Assembly: GCF_025143365.1 (NCBI RefSeq)
Contig: NZ_JALXPE010000016.1
Location: 3,368 to 67,367, forward strand
Origin: Microbacterium sp. p3-SID336
Lineage (GTDB): Bacteria; Actinomycetota; Actinomycetes; Actinomycetales; Microbacteriaceae
Direction of reading: 5' to 3'
DNA length: 64,000 bases
Shown: piece by piece, positions 7,234-16,786 of the stretch
Position numbering within the stretch: position 1 is the first letter of the stretch
How the letters are laid out: each line of letters opens with the position of its first letter
Notes under the pieces: generated by a model
Told to the model about the DNA's origin: nothing
What the model saw: only the letters and a program-made list of their open reading frames with translations
Databases searched by the model: none
Position numbers and translations under genes: made by a program

Positions 7234-8886
7234 ATGACCATCATCGACACCACCCCGACCCAGGCCGCAGACCTCACCCCCGCCCAGGAGGCCGTGCAAG
7301 GACCGGAGGTTCGCCGGATCAGCCCCCACGCCCTCGTCGTGGAGGACAACATCCGCTCACAGGTCGACCTCGACCGGGCATTCGTCAACTCGATCAAGCT
7401 CCACGGCGTGATCGTGCCCATCCTCGCTCACCCCGACCAGGACGGAAACATCATCGTCCGCGACGGCCAGCGCCGCACCCTCGCCGCCCGCGAGGCAGAC
7501 GCCGAGGACGTGCCCGTCTACGTCGTGGACGCCTCCGACGAGAAGCGCATCCGCATCATCCAGCAGTACATCACCAATGAACACCGCGCAGGCCTCACCG
7601 ACACCGACCGGGCCGAGGCATGGCGGCAGTTGGCGCTGGACGGGATGAGCGTCACCGCGATCGCCAAGCAGACCGGCACCAAGCGCACCACCGTCAAGAC
7701 CGGTCTTGCCGTCGCCGAAAGCGACATCGCCAAGACCGCCGTCACCCAGCACGCCCTCACCCTCGACCAGGCACTCATACTCACCGAGTTCGAGGACGAC
7801 CCGGACGCGCTGGCCGAACTCACCAGCATCGCCGCACGCGACCCGGAATCGTTCGACCACTACGCCCAGCGGCACCTGGACGACAAGGCCACCAAGGAGG
7901 AAATCGCGGCCCTGCGCGCCCAGTACGAAGCAGACGGATACATCGTCGTGGACTACCCGGCATGGGGCGACGAGGACGTGGCGTTCTTCCATGACCTCCT
8001 CACCGCCGACGGCGAGCGCGTCACCGAGGAGAACTACGCCGGGAAGGACGGGCACGCCGTCGCTATCGGGGAGCGGTGGGGGAGCATCGACGTCGCGCAC
8101 GTCGTTGTGAACTGGCGTGAGCACGGCCTGACCTCCATCCGGCACAGCCAGCCCACCACCCGATCCGGGGCGATGACCGAGGAGGAGAAGGCCGAACGTC
8201 GCCGCGTCGTCGCGAACAACAAGGCATGGGTCAGCGCGGAGAAGGTGCGCCGCGCATGGGTGACCAAGTTGCTCGGCCGGAAGCGTCTGCCCTCTCAGGC
8301 GCTCGCGTTCGCGGCAACCGTGATCGCGGACAGCCGTTACGAGGTCGCCCGCGCCGCAAACGACGGGCACGACATGGCCGCGACCCTCCTGGGCCTCGAC
8401 GGTCAGCGCCACTACGGGCAGCCGCACCCCATCGCCGCGATGACCCAGGCCACCCCGACCAAGGCCGGACACGCACTGCTCGCCGTCGCACTCGGCGCTA
8501 TGGAAGCGGCAACCGACAAGAACAGTTGGCGCAACCCCAACGAGTCCATCCGCCAGTACCTCGACCAGCTCGCCGCATGGGGATACACCCTCTCCGACGT
8601 CGAAACCCTCATCACCGACCCCGACAGCGCCACCCCCGGCGAGGACGCTCCGACCCCCACCGAGGAAACGGATGCCGCCGACGAGGAGAGCGGCACGGAC
8701 GAGGACGAGGCAACCAGTGACGCCGACGACGAGGAGAACGGGCCGGAGGACGTGACCGCGCTCGAGAACCCCGCCGACGACGAGGAGCCGTCCACCGAGA
8801 CGGACGCCGCCGACGCCACCGAGGCACGCGGCACAGACGAGGACAACGCGACCGACGCTGGGGCCGAGGTCGCAGACGCCGCCTGA
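7234..8886 (+). CDS. ParB/RepB/Spo0J-family protein with acidic tail
   Basis: A 550-residue protein. The N-terminal ParB-like nuclease/CTPase fold includes VRDGQRRTLAAREA, with the GxRR box at 78-81. An HTH follows at about 145-165 (GMSVTAIAKQTGTKRTTVK). The last ~90 residues are a strongly acidic Asp/Glu/Thr tail. The frame is open to 7102, but the ATG at 7234 is preceded by GGAAAGGAA and begins the conserved region. No parA partner is present, so it may be a plasmid- or ICE-type regulator or partition factor rather than a chromosomal segregation protein. It is followed by a dprA-like gene. Confidence 0.85.
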   Translation: MTIIDTTPTQAADLTPAQEAVQGPEVRRISPHALVVEDNIRSQVDLDRAFVNSIKLHGVIVPILAHPDQDGNIIVRDGQRRTLAAREADAEDVPVYVVDASDEKRIRIIQQYITNEHRAGLTDTDRAEAWRQLALDGMSVTAIAKQTGTKRTTVKTGLAVAESDIAKTAVTQHALTLDQALILTEFEDDPDALAELTSIAARDPESFDHYAQRHLDDKATKEEIAALRAQYEADGYIVVDYPAWGDEDVAFFHDLLTADGERVTEENYAGKDGHAVAIGERWGSIDVAHVVVNWREHGLTSIRHSQPTTRSGAMTEEEKAERRRVVANNKAWVSAEKVRRAWVTKLLGRKRLPSQALAFAATVIADSRYEVARAANDGHDMAATLLGLDGQRHYGQPHPIAAMTQATPTKAGHALLAVALGAMEAATDKNSWRNPNESIRQYLDQLAAWGYTLSDVETLITDPDSATPGEDAPTPTEETDAADEESGTDEDEATSDADDEENGPEDVTALENPADDEEPSTETDAADATEARGTDEDNATDAGAEVADAA

Positions 8887-8983
8887 CCCGCCGTCAATAA
8901 CCACAGGGGCCGGCCATCGCATCGCCGTCGGTGACCGGCCCCGCTCCCTCTTTCCGTTTCGCGACCTCACAGGAGCAGACATC

Positions 8984-9868
8984 ATGAGCACCCAGATTCT
9001 CGACCGCATCACCGCCGACCCCGACCAGCAGGAACGCTACGCACGCATCGCGCTGGCCTGTCTGACCATCCCCGGCGAACCGAACCCGCCCGCCGTCCGT
9101 CTCACCGGCACCAACGGCCCCGCCGTCGTCCAGCACACCCTCGATACGCTCCCGCCCGCCATCGCAGAACAGACCGTGATCGACGCCCTCGACAGCGCCG
9201 CAGACGGCACCCACCGGGTACTCATCCCCACGGACCCGGAATGGCCCACCGGGCTCGACGACCTCGGCACGGAACGCCCCGTCGCTCTCTGGGCATCCGG
9301 AGACCTCGACCTCCTCACCGGCACCCCCGCCCGAGCCGTGACGATCACCGGAGCCAGAGCCGCCACGAGCTACGGCGACCACGCCGCCGCCGAACTCGCC
9401 CACGACCTCACCAGTACCGGGCGCAGCATCATCACCGGAGGCGCGTACGGGATCGACGCCGTCGCCACCCGCGCAACCCTCGCCGCATCCGGACACCCCA
9501 TCGTCGTCCTCGCATCCGGCATCGACCGCCCCTACCCGGCAGGCAACACCGGCCTGCTACATCAGGTCACCGAGCAGGGCCTCGTGCTCACCGAGACCCC
9601 GCCGAGTGTTGCACCGACCCGCTCCCGGTTCGTTGCACGCACCCGCATCCTTGCAGCGCTCGCCGCTGCAACCGTGATCGTGGAAGCCGGAGCGCGCTCG
9701 GGCGCACCCCAGGTCGCGCACACCGCGCACCGCCTCGCGCGCACCGTGGGAGCAGTGCCCGGCCCGATCACGAGCACCACCAGCACGGGATGCCACCTCC
9801 TCATCCAAGCGGGCATCGCCCGCCTCATCACCAGCGCCGACGACCTCGCCCCCACCGTGGACGAGTAA
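8984..9868 (+). CDS. dprA: DprA/Smf-family DNA-processing protein
   Basis: A 294-residue DprA. The Rossmann-like core is clear: TITGARAATSYGDHAA, then SIITGGAYGIDAVATRATL, VVLASGIDRPYPAGN and IVEAGARSG. It is shorter than chromosomal DprA and lacks an obvious C-terminal winged helix. DprA loads RecA on single-stranded DNA in transformation; on mobile elements it may act on incoming transfer strands, which is inference. It lies 97 bp after the parB-like gene in the same direction. It contains an 8-bp palindrome, TTGCAGCG-N5-CGCTGCAA (9651-9671). Confidence 0.88.
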   Translation: MSTQILDRITADPDQQERYARIALACLTIPGEPNPPAVRLTGTNGPAVVQHTLDTLPPAIAEQTVIDALDSAADGTHRVLIPTDPEWPTGLDDLGTERPVALWASGDLDLLTGTPARAVTITGARAATSYGDHAAAELAHDLTSTGRSIITGGAYGIDAVATRATLAASGHPIVVLASGIDRPYPAGNTGLLHQVTEQGLVLTETPPSVAPTRSRFVARTRILAALAAATVIVEAGARSGAPQVAHTAHRLARTVGAVPGPITSTTSTGCHLLIQAGIARLITSADDLAPTVDE

Positions 9869-10703
9869 CCGCCAGCACCCCCGGACGGCGCCGACCGCGT
9901 TACCAAGCCACGGTCGGCACCGCCCGAACCCCTCTCACACCGCACCCTGCGCCCGACCCTCGCCGCCAGCACCATGACCAGCCCACGCACCCAGCACCCG
10001 GCGCCAGCTCCGCCTCCGCTCGACCCGAAACCGGCCCCGCGGACCTCCTCCACCACGCTCCGCACCCGCTCTTCTCACAGTCGGATACACGTCTTGCATT
10101 TACACGCCGATCGAGCATTATTGCGGCAGAAGCCTCTTCCGCGCCCGCGTCGATGCGACCTCGCCGCCGCTACGCAGCGATCCCGCTCTCGCTCGATAAA
10201 ACAGCCGACACCGCACGCGCGCCCGCGCCTGAAACTTGCCGAGACATCGACCCGGGCCCGAGAAATCACCACGCGCGCAACTCCACAGCTCGCGCTACGG
10301 CCGAACAGGGATCGAGCCTCACCACCACCGGCGCTCACACCGCCGACAACGGCGACCGGAGCCGAAACACCCCGGCACCGCGCCCGCCATACGCGATGGC
10401 GAGGCGAACGTGCTCCGCAACACGCACGCGCACAACAGCCCGCACATCACACCCGCAACACGAAGCCCCCGCAGCATGTTGCACACAGCAAAGGCCCCGG
10501 CAGCTCCAAGCGTGCTGCACGCCTCGCGCCCGCACATCCGCGACCTGTAACATCCCTGCACGGACCCGATGCACCGCAAGAAGGAAGCCCTAGCGGCACC
10601 ATGCAACACCCGGTACCATCGACAGCACCCGGCGGGCAATTACATGCTTCAGGATTCAGGACGCACCATCGGTGCGAAGGGGCCCAGCCACCAACAACAC
10701 AAC
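9869..10703. other. Long non-coding or low-complexity region after dprA
   Basis: About 835 bp without a convincing gene. The top strand has far more C than G. The one long open frame (9974-10729) would encode an Arg/Pro/Thr/His-rich low-complexity product with no fold and no good ribosome site. Scattered TTGCA/TGCAA words recur (10094, 10479, about 10602). It could hold a non-coding RNA, an origin or decayed sequence. Confidence 0.45.
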
Positions 10704-10721
10704 CGAGCACGAATGTGCTCG
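10704..10721 (+). promoter_or_regulatory. Hairpin just upstream of the ribosome site of the 10742 gene
   Basis: CGAGCAC (10704-10710) pairs perfectly with GTGCTCG (10715-10721) around a GAAT loop. It ends 8 nt before GAAGGAGG, the Shine-Dalgarno of the next gene. It could be a weak terminator, a protein site or a translation control element. Confidence 0.45.
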
Positions 10722-10741
10722 ACCGTTGAAGGAGGCCCCTG

Positions 10742-11179
10742 ATGTTCCTCATCTCACTCGCCATGCGCCCCGCCGCCGCCGTCTACAACTGGTGCCAGCG
10801 GTGGCTCCCCAGCAATCGACTCGTCACGCTCCTACGCACGCGGCGAGGCTACCGTTGGGGCGTGCCCGCCGTGCTCCTCGGCGCCCTGTACTTCGTCGTC
10901 GGGATCGGCTGCTACGGTGCTGTCCGCCTCGGACATACCGAATGGCTCTACCTCGGCATGCTCGTCTTCTGGTGGACCGCCCTCAAACTCGCCGTCCACG
11001 GCGTGACGGCGACCATCCGTCTCCTCATCGCCCGCGGCCACGAGAACCTCGCCGTCCGCGCCGCCATCCGCAACGAACGCCGCATCGCCGTCGCAGAAGG
11101 TCGAACGGCGCCGACCCACACCGTCGCCGAACGCCGCCGCATTACCGGTGACGTAAGGCACACCTTGCTCGCGCAGTGA
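10742..11179 (+). CDS. Small two-segment membrane protein of the element
   Basis: A 145-residue protein with two strong hydrophobic segments, about 39-60 (VPAVLLGALYFVVGIGCYGA) and 68-88 (WLYLGMLVFWWTALKLAVHG). A basic, helical cytoplasmic tail follows (AAIRNERRIAVAEGRT). The ATG is preceded by GAAGGAGG at ideal spacing. I do not recognise the family with confidence; similar small membrane proteins sit next to relaxase genes in actinobacterial elements. It is the last rightward gene before the opposing defence operon. Confidence 0.7.
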   Translation: MFLISLAMRPAAAVYNWCQRWLPSNRLVTLLRTRRGYRWGVPAVLLGALYFVVGIGCYGAVRLGHTEWLYLGMLVFWWTALKLAVHGVTATIRLLIARGHENLAVRAAIRNERRIAVAEGRTAPTHTVAERRRITGDVRHTLLAQ

Positions 11180-11213
11180 GAGACACCGGCCGACAGCCCT
11201 CCTTAACTCTGAC

Positions 11214-11259
11214 GGCCGCCCAGAGCCATAACTCCGAGTATGCAACTTCTGGGCGGGCC
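11214..11259. terminator. Terminator-like stem between convergent genes
   Basis: GGCC-GCCCAGA (11214-11224) pairs with TCTGGGC-GGGCC (11248-11259) with one bulged base and a 23-nt loop. It lies in the 184-bp gap between the 10742 gene and the end of drmB. There is no T-tract, as is common in high-GC actinobacteria. Confidence 0.45.
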
Positions 11260-11363
11260 GATACGACCAGACTCGTACTCGATGCCCCATAGTTTGCGCA
11301 TGAGCACCGCCCCCGAGTGGCGATGGGACTGGTCGTCAGATGGTATCTTCCTTCGGAAACGCT

Positions 11364-13289
11364 TCAGTCTGAGAACGCGTCGGAGAAGTAGCCCAGCTTC
11401 GGGTCGTCCAGAGTGCCGATTACGAGACCTCGATCGAGGAATCGATTGAACTCCTCACAGCTGGTCTCGGGGAGGAGCCCACAGGCGTGACACGCCGCAA
11501 GGTTGCAGGAGTCCGGTCCCTGCCCCTTCTCGCCTGCATCCATACACACCGGATCAGTCGAGCACCAGTGAGCGTCCGCCAGTGCAGAGGCAAAAACTTG
11601 CCGCAGGTTGTCCGGGCGTGCCATGCGAACAAGTCCGCCCATCGTCCCTTCTGAGTCGCCCGCCGCTGTGTAGATCAGTACGCCGGCCATGTTCCGATCG
11701 GCCGAGTCAGAGACGTAGAGACGCTCCCGGAGCGAAGCCGAGCTGTAGCCGCAGGCGAAGATGAACTCGTTGATCAAGAGATGCGACAGCGTATGCAGCA
11801 GCACGAACCTTGGGCTAATCGTCCGCCCCTGCAACCCGCGCTGGCTTGCCACTGATCCGTAGTGATCGGTGATCCGCTGGGCGCGTGCCTGAACCTCCGC
11901 ACGCCCCTCCCAGGCTGCAAGGCGTGTCCCATCGAGTTCGAAGTAGATTCCTTCACCCTTGACCACATAGGCCGGCAGCCAATCCTGTGCAGGGGTCAAG
12001 CTGGCACGCCTGAGCATCGCCTTCCCCTCCGTCAGCTTCAGCTCGCCGTCGCGAACTCGCGTAAACCCCCGCAACGCGCGCGTCTCCCGAAGCACATCGA
12101 TCGACCTCACGCGAGAGAGGTGGCTTGCTAGATCAGCGTGAAGACCGGGGTCGGATGCCGCGAGGAAGTCATCTTTCGGTGTCTCGCGAATCTTCACGTA
12201 TTCCGGATGCCGCCAGATGTCGTCGCTCGTCAGGCTCTCCGCGTCGACCGGAGTCTCGACTGGCTCCTCCCCGCTGCTCTCGCCGATGCCGAACTGATCT
12301 TGGTATGCCGCCAGTAACTCGTCGTCCGAAATGGGAGCGAAGAGTTCGGGCGGGACGTTTCGCTCCAGCAGCTTCCGTAGCTGCCCGCCCGACACCTCAT
12401 CAAGACTCAACTGAAACACGTTGTTGAAGGTCGTGCTGACAGCAGGGTGTCGGAGCAGCTGATGGACCTCCTCGCTGACGGCTCCCTCACGTCGAGGGAG
12501 ATAGATCGAGGACTCCACCTTGGGGAAGTAGACGTTTCCAGCAGCGCGCAGGGCGCCTCGAATCGGTTGATCGCAAACACCGTCAAGCTGCGCTAACCAG
12601 GGCCGAGCCCCACCGCAGAGATAGGGCTGTTCGGGCGAAACGAGCTGATCGCTGAGATTGGTGTGCTCCTCGCCGTTCTTGTCGAATCGGGCCTCGGTGA
12701 CCCCTCGAAGCGAGCGCTCCTGCTTGCAGGTATCGCAGGTTACGACCTGCCCTTCGAGCCCGCCGCCTCCGCGTGATACGAGGCGCAAGGTGCCCGTACA
12801 TGATGGGTTGGCCGATCGATGCACCCACTTGTCAAAGGGAAAGTCATCCAGGTGTCCTCGGGCGCAGATCGCCACGAACGGAACCTGCGACATCTTCGGC
12901 TTGTACTTCTTGTCGGCATGCTCCTTGTCCTGGCACTCAACGAGCGTCTTCATCGTGAGCTTGCTGAGTTCCAGACGCTTGCAATAGATGCAGAACGACC
13001 ATCGGGGGAAGCGCAACACGGGCACGGTAAGTCGGACGTTTCGCAAGTCGCTGCCCTGGCCTGACGGCCTGTAGTCCGGTGGCAGTCGGAACTCGGAGAC
13101 TTTGAGGCGAGACTCAAGCCGCCAGTCGTGTTCCTGGTACTCCTCCATCGCGAGAGCGCTTTGGTCGACGACCTCGTACCAGTGATCAAGACCAGCAGTG
13201 ATCACTGAGGTCCCATTCACAAGCACGCTCATGGCCCCCACGCCGAATGGAGTCACTAGCTGCGCTCGGCGCATTGCTCCAGTGCTCAT
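11364..13289 (-). CDS. drmB: DISARM DrmB-like protein (DUF1998)
   Basis: A 641-residue protein. It begins RRAQLVTPFGVGAM, the usual DrmB opening, and has FVAICARGHLDDFPFDKW, seen in DUF1998 relatives. Several CxxC pairs are present (CIYC, CDTC). The C-terminal DUF1998 domain carries LLHTLSHLLINEF, LYVSDSA, GVLIYTAAGDSEGTMGGLV and a terminal Cys cluster (CSTDPVC, CNLAACHACG). I chose the ATG at 13289 because it overlaps the drmA stop as ATGA. DrmB works with DrmA as the conserved core of DISARM anti-phage systems. It is the last gene of the operon; no drmC follows. Confidence 0.9.
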   Translation of the reverse strand: MSTGAMRRAQLVTPFGVGAMSVLVNGTSVITAGLDHWYEVVDQSALAMEEYQEHDWRLESRLKVSEFRLPPDYRPSGQGSDLRNVRLTVPVLRFPRWSFCIYCKRLELSKLTMKTLVECQDKEHADKKYKPKMSQVPFVAICARGHLDDFPFDKWVHRSANPSCTGTLRLVSRGGGGLEGQVVTCDTCKQERSLRGVTEARFDKNGEEHTNLSDQLVSPEQPYLCGGARPWLAQLDGVCDQPIRGALRAAGNVYFPKVESSIYLPRREGAVSEEVHQLLRHPAVSTTFNNVFQLSLDEVSGGQLRKLLERNVPPELFAPISDDELLAAYQDQFGIGESSGEEPVETPVDAESLTSDDIWRHPEYVKIRETPKDDFLAASDPGLHADLASHLSRVRSIDVLRETRALRGFTRVRDGELKLTEGKAMLRRASLTPAQDWLPAYVVKGEGIYFELDGTRLAAWEGRAEVQARAQRITDHYGSVASQRGLQGRTISPRFVLLHTLSHLLINEFIFACGYSSASLRERLYVSDSADRNMAGVLIYTAAGDSEGTMGGLVRMARPDNLRQVFASALADAHWCSTDPVCMDAGEKGQGPDSCNLAACHACGLLPETSCEEFNRFLDRGLVIGTLDDPKLGYFSDAFSD

Positions 13290-16200
13290 GCTGGCTCCTC
13301 CGCGGCCGTGTCCTCGAACAGGTACGCCTGACTGATCTCCAGGCGGCATTCGGCATCGACGTTCCGCATGCTTGTCGGCACATCCCAGATCGTCGCGCGC
13401 CTATCGAGATCAGGGAGGGTTCCCGCGAACCGCATGAGCCCCTGCAGCGGATCACCAGTACGGGGGTTGGCGTCCCACTCGGTACGCTCCCAACCACCCC
13501 ACTGACGGGCGCGATCACGCGCAAAACGATCGAGGACCGGGAGCTCGTCGGGTTCCGCGATTTCTGCTCGCTCACGCAGCAGGCGAATGGCCTCGTCGTA
13601 GGCAGTCGAAGGGAACGGGTCGGGTCCGAGTGTCTCGGGAGCGGTCTGCCGAACATAGGCGACCGCGGCAGCGTGAAGCGCTCTGCGAAGGACCGGCATG
13701 GCAAATGGAGTGACGGAAGTAGGCTCCACCTGCGCGTAAAGCTGTTGATGGTAGGTGCGGAAACGCTCGTAGTGGCTGCGGTCACGCGGCTTCGCGGCCC
13801 CGTAGATGGTGATGACCAGTCCAGGGCTGACTTCCTGCTTCCGGCCGACCCGACCGCTCACCTGGATGTACTGCGCCGTGGTCTTCGGTTGCCCGACGAT
13901 CGTCATCAGCGCGAGCCGATCGATGTCCACACCTACCTCGATGATGTTCGAGGCGAGACAGATATCGATAGCCTCTTGTCGCTCCTTCCCAGGGGCGTAC
14001 CTCACCTGGAGCTGTTCGATCGCTTTTGGAATCTCGTCTGACCGCCGCCTCGATGTGAGTTCCATCTGTCGGTGAGGCCACCGTGGCACGATCCCGTCCC
14101 GTCGGCGGAGCCCGGTGAGATAGTCGGGAATGTCAGCCTGGAGGAGCGAGACGGTATTCCCGAGTTCCCGGAGCGAGTTGAGGAAGTTGAGGTTGGTCCA
14201 GTAGCCGTCCCGGTCCTCTTCCGGGATGTCCACCGCGGCCTGGAGGGTTGCGGCGGCGACGCGGACCTGGACCGTCTGTGTCGAGCCGAGCGATGCGCTC
14301 ATCACACCGATGTAGCGCCGCCCTGGTTCCGGGGTTCCGTCGGCCGAAGTCGCGGGTTCAGCGAAGAAGGATCGCCCCTCCTCAAGACCGTGCGGCGGAA
14401 AGAGCGCGACGGTCTCCCTGCCGAAAAGCCCCTTGATCTGGTCCTCATATCGTCTGACCGTCGCCGTGGAGGCAATGATCTTGGGGAGCACAGGACTCGC
14501 GCCGCGGCGATCGGTACAGAGTTCGTCGATCACGGGCTCGTAGATTCCGACCATTGAGCCGAGCGGGCCGGAGATCAAGTGCAGCTCGTCCTGAATGATC
14601 AAGCTGGGCGGGGACACCTTTCGCGCGCCACTCCCGTCAAGCCCGAAGAGATTCCTCGCCCTGGGGCGCCACGCCATCATCGCGAACTTGTCGACAGTCC
14701 CGATGACAATCGAGGGCCGAGCTTCATAGATATCGTCATCGACAACATGGACCGGCAGACCAGCGCGGCGTGAATACTTGCACTCGCCGTCAATGCAGCG
14801 GAGCACGACCCTGCCCGCTGCTTCCTCGTACCCGATCGGTTCCTGTCCACCGCCCTTCTTAGGCTGCGGGCCCATCTGTGCACCGCACCAGGGACACCTC
14901 AGCAGAAGGAAAAGGTTCTGCTCGTGAGGTCGTCTACGCAGAGCCCGCAAGTTGTCAAGTGCTTGCTTCCACGTATTCGGCGTTGAGCTGCCACCCAGCC
15001 AAATCCCAATTCCAAAGGGAGCAGCACCGAGGGTGTCAGAGTTCTGCTCCCGAATGTCTTCGAGCACGCAGACCAGCGATGCAGCACGGAGGAACTGCTG
15101 CGCCGTGAGGAGACGCAGGGTGTATCGCATGAGCGTGTCTGTTCCGGCGTCCTCGGGGTTACGGAGCCGCCGGGAGAGCAAACTGACGGCGGCCGCGCCA
15201 AGGTACGCCTCTGTCTTGCCACCACCAGTGGGGAAGAAGATCAGATCGACGTCGCTGCGAGTCTGGCGTTCTGGCTCTACGAGTTCGGGCAGCACTGCAA
15301 GTAGGAACGCGATCTGGAATGGACGCCAGTATCCCCGGCCAGTCGGCACGGTGAGTGCGGGGTGCGCTCCCTCGACTCTCCAGCGACCATCGCCGCTCTG
15401 CTTGGCCTCGCGCAGCTCGAATCCGGATCGGACCTGCTGGAGCAGCATCGCCTCGTTTGCCCAGCGAAACGCTCGCGCAGCTCGATCGTTCGCTGCCACG
15501 AGGCTCCAGCCTGTTCGCATCCGCGTCAGCGCCGCTCGTGCTCGACGCATGTGCTCACTCGCGGCGTCCTGATAGCGCGGAAGCAACTCGGGGATCTCGG
15601 CCTCCCGCCGGTCGATCCACTTCTCGTACTGACTGAGGACAAGCTCCACTTGGGCGGCGCCGTCCTCGCTACCGCTTGCCAGGGCCGCCATACTGACAGC
15701 CACCGGCTGCCGCTTGCCATCGGCATCGAAGGCAGGATTCCCGTTGTCGTCAGACAGGTACACGTTCGGTGAGAGGCTGACGACCTCATATGCAGGCAGA
15801 GCCGCGGCCTGCACGAACGGCACAACTCCATCGGCGTTGACTGCCCCCCATTCGGCTGCACAGCCATGCCCGATCGCATAGGTGCGCTGGTTCCGGTAGA
15901 GGAGGTCAAGTGATCGCTCCTCCTCGTCCCGGTCGGGCAGCTCGACCTCCGGATAGGGGACGATGTCAGCGTCGCCGACAGTCGACACCTTGAAGCCAAC
16001 CTGAAAGACCGCCGCAGACGGGCCGGAACCAGGGGCATCGTTGACGACTGCGAGGGTCACGATCCTGAGAGCCGGGTCGTCAGCCCCGGGGACCGGACGA
16101 CTGAACACTCGCACCGCAAGAGGGACAACGCCTTCGCCGCTCAGGAGCACGACGTCGATAACTTTGAGCCGATTCGTCTCCCGCAGAACCGTACGACCCG

Positions 16201-16786
16201 AGATCGTGCCGACCGCCTCGAAGGGGCGTCTGACCCACCAATCGACTGGTTTGGCGACACCTGGGATGTGCACGGTCAGCTTCTCGTATCTCGCGCCGAC
16301 TACCTCAACTGTGAGGGTTCCCGAGTCAGCCATGCGAGTCTCAAACGAGACGGCCATCGCCGACGGCTTGAACGTGTTGGCATCCGTGAGATCGAAGTCA
16401 TCCGAGTCAGCGACATCGTGACGGACGTGGCCCTGAATCTCGACAGGCGGCCCAATCTGGTCGTCTTCGGAGAGCGCGATACCGGTGATTCCGTCGAGGG
16501 CGTCGGAAACCTCCTCGACGGCGCTTTCCACCGGCGAGCCGCCGACGGTGGCGCCCGCGAATAAGACTCCGACGCCGTAGCGCTTGAGCGGGGTGCCGCT
16601 CGTGAGAATCTCCTGGCCGCTGTCCGCATCGTGGAACTGGCCCCGGGATGCCTCCGTCGTCTCGAAATGCACGACTCCAGCGTTAATCGTCAGCGGCTGC
16701 CCCCGCACGGGATCACCGTCGAGAGGCCCGAAGAGCTCGCGCCGTAGGGCCGCCTCAACGGTCTCACGGGCTTCGATTCCGCTCAT
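13286..16786 (-). CDS. drmA: DISARM DrmA-like SF2 helicase
   Basis: A 1166-residue helicase. Residues 1-490 form a large N-terminal region of unknown fold. Walker A is FFPTGGGKTEAY (517-528). A four-Cys zinc site follows (CPWC 631-634, CIDGEC 664-669). Walker B is IQDELHLISGPLG with DELH at 733-736, motif III STATV at 773-777, and motif VI QVSGRVGR at 975-982. This order and the TGGGKTEAY/DELHLISG signatures fit DrmA, which with DrmB acts on invading DNA. Its ATG overlaps the upstream helicase stop by 4 bases and its own stop overlaps drmB. Confidence 0.92.
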   Translation of the reverse strand: MSGIEARETVEAALRRELFGPLDGDPVRGQPLTINAGVVHFETTEASRGQFHDADSGQEILTSGTPLKRYGVGVLFAGATVGGSPVESAVEEVSDALDGITGIALSEDDQIGPPVEIQGHVRHDVADSDDFDLTDANTFKPSAMAVSFETRMADSGTLTVEVVGARYEKLTVHIPGVAKPVDWWVRRPFEAVGTISGRTVLRETNRLKVIDVVLLSGEGVVPLAVRVFSRPVPGADDPALRIVTLAVVNDAPGSGPSAAVFQVGFKVSTVGDADIVPYPEVELPDRDEEERSLDLLYRNQRTYAIGHGCAAEWGAVNADGVVPFVQAAALPAYEVVSLSPNVYLSDDNGNPAFDADGKRQPVAVSMAALASGSEDGAAQVELVLSQYEKWIDRREAEIPELLPRYQDAASEHMRRARAALTRMRTGWSLVAANDRAARAFRWANEAMLLQQVRSGFELREAKQSGDGRWRVEGAHPALTVPTGRGYWRPFQIAFLLAVLPELVEPERQTRSDVDLIFFPTGGGKTEAYLGAAAVSLLSRRLRNPEDAGTDTLMRYTLRLLTAQQFLRAASLVCVLEDIREQNSDTLGAAPFGIGIWLGGSSTPNTWKQALDNLRALRRRPHEQNLFLLLRCPWCGAQMGPQPKKGGGQEPIGYEEAAGRVVLRCIDGECKYSRRAGLPVHVVDDDIYEARPSIVIGTVDKFAMMAWRPRARNLFGLDGSGARKVSPPSLIIQDELHLISGPLGSMVGIYEPVIDELCTDRRGASPVLPKIIASTATVRRYEDQIKGLFGRETVALFPPHGLEEGRSFFAEPATSADGTPEPGRRYIGVMSASLGSTQTVQVRVAAATLQAAVDIPEEDRDGYWTNLNFLNSLRELGNTVSLLQADIPDYLTGLRRRDGIVPRWPHRQMELTSRRRSDEIPKAIEQLQVRYAPGKERQEAIDICLASNIIEVGVDIDRLALMTIVGQPKTTAQYIQVSGRVGRKQEVSPGLVITIYGAAKPRDRSHYERFRTYHQQLYAQVEPTSVTPFAMPVLRRALHAAAVAYVRQTAPETLGPDPFPSTAYDEAIRLLRERAEIAEPDELPVLDRFARDRARQWGGWERTEWDANPRTGDPLQGLMRFAGTLPDLDRRATIWDVPTSMRNVDAECRLEISQAYLFEDTAAEEPA

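Noticed and set aside
9974-10729. A 251-codon plus-strand frame that might be a Pro/Arg/Thr-rich protein
   Set aside because: Low complexity, no ribosome site, no conserved pattern; kept as non-coding.
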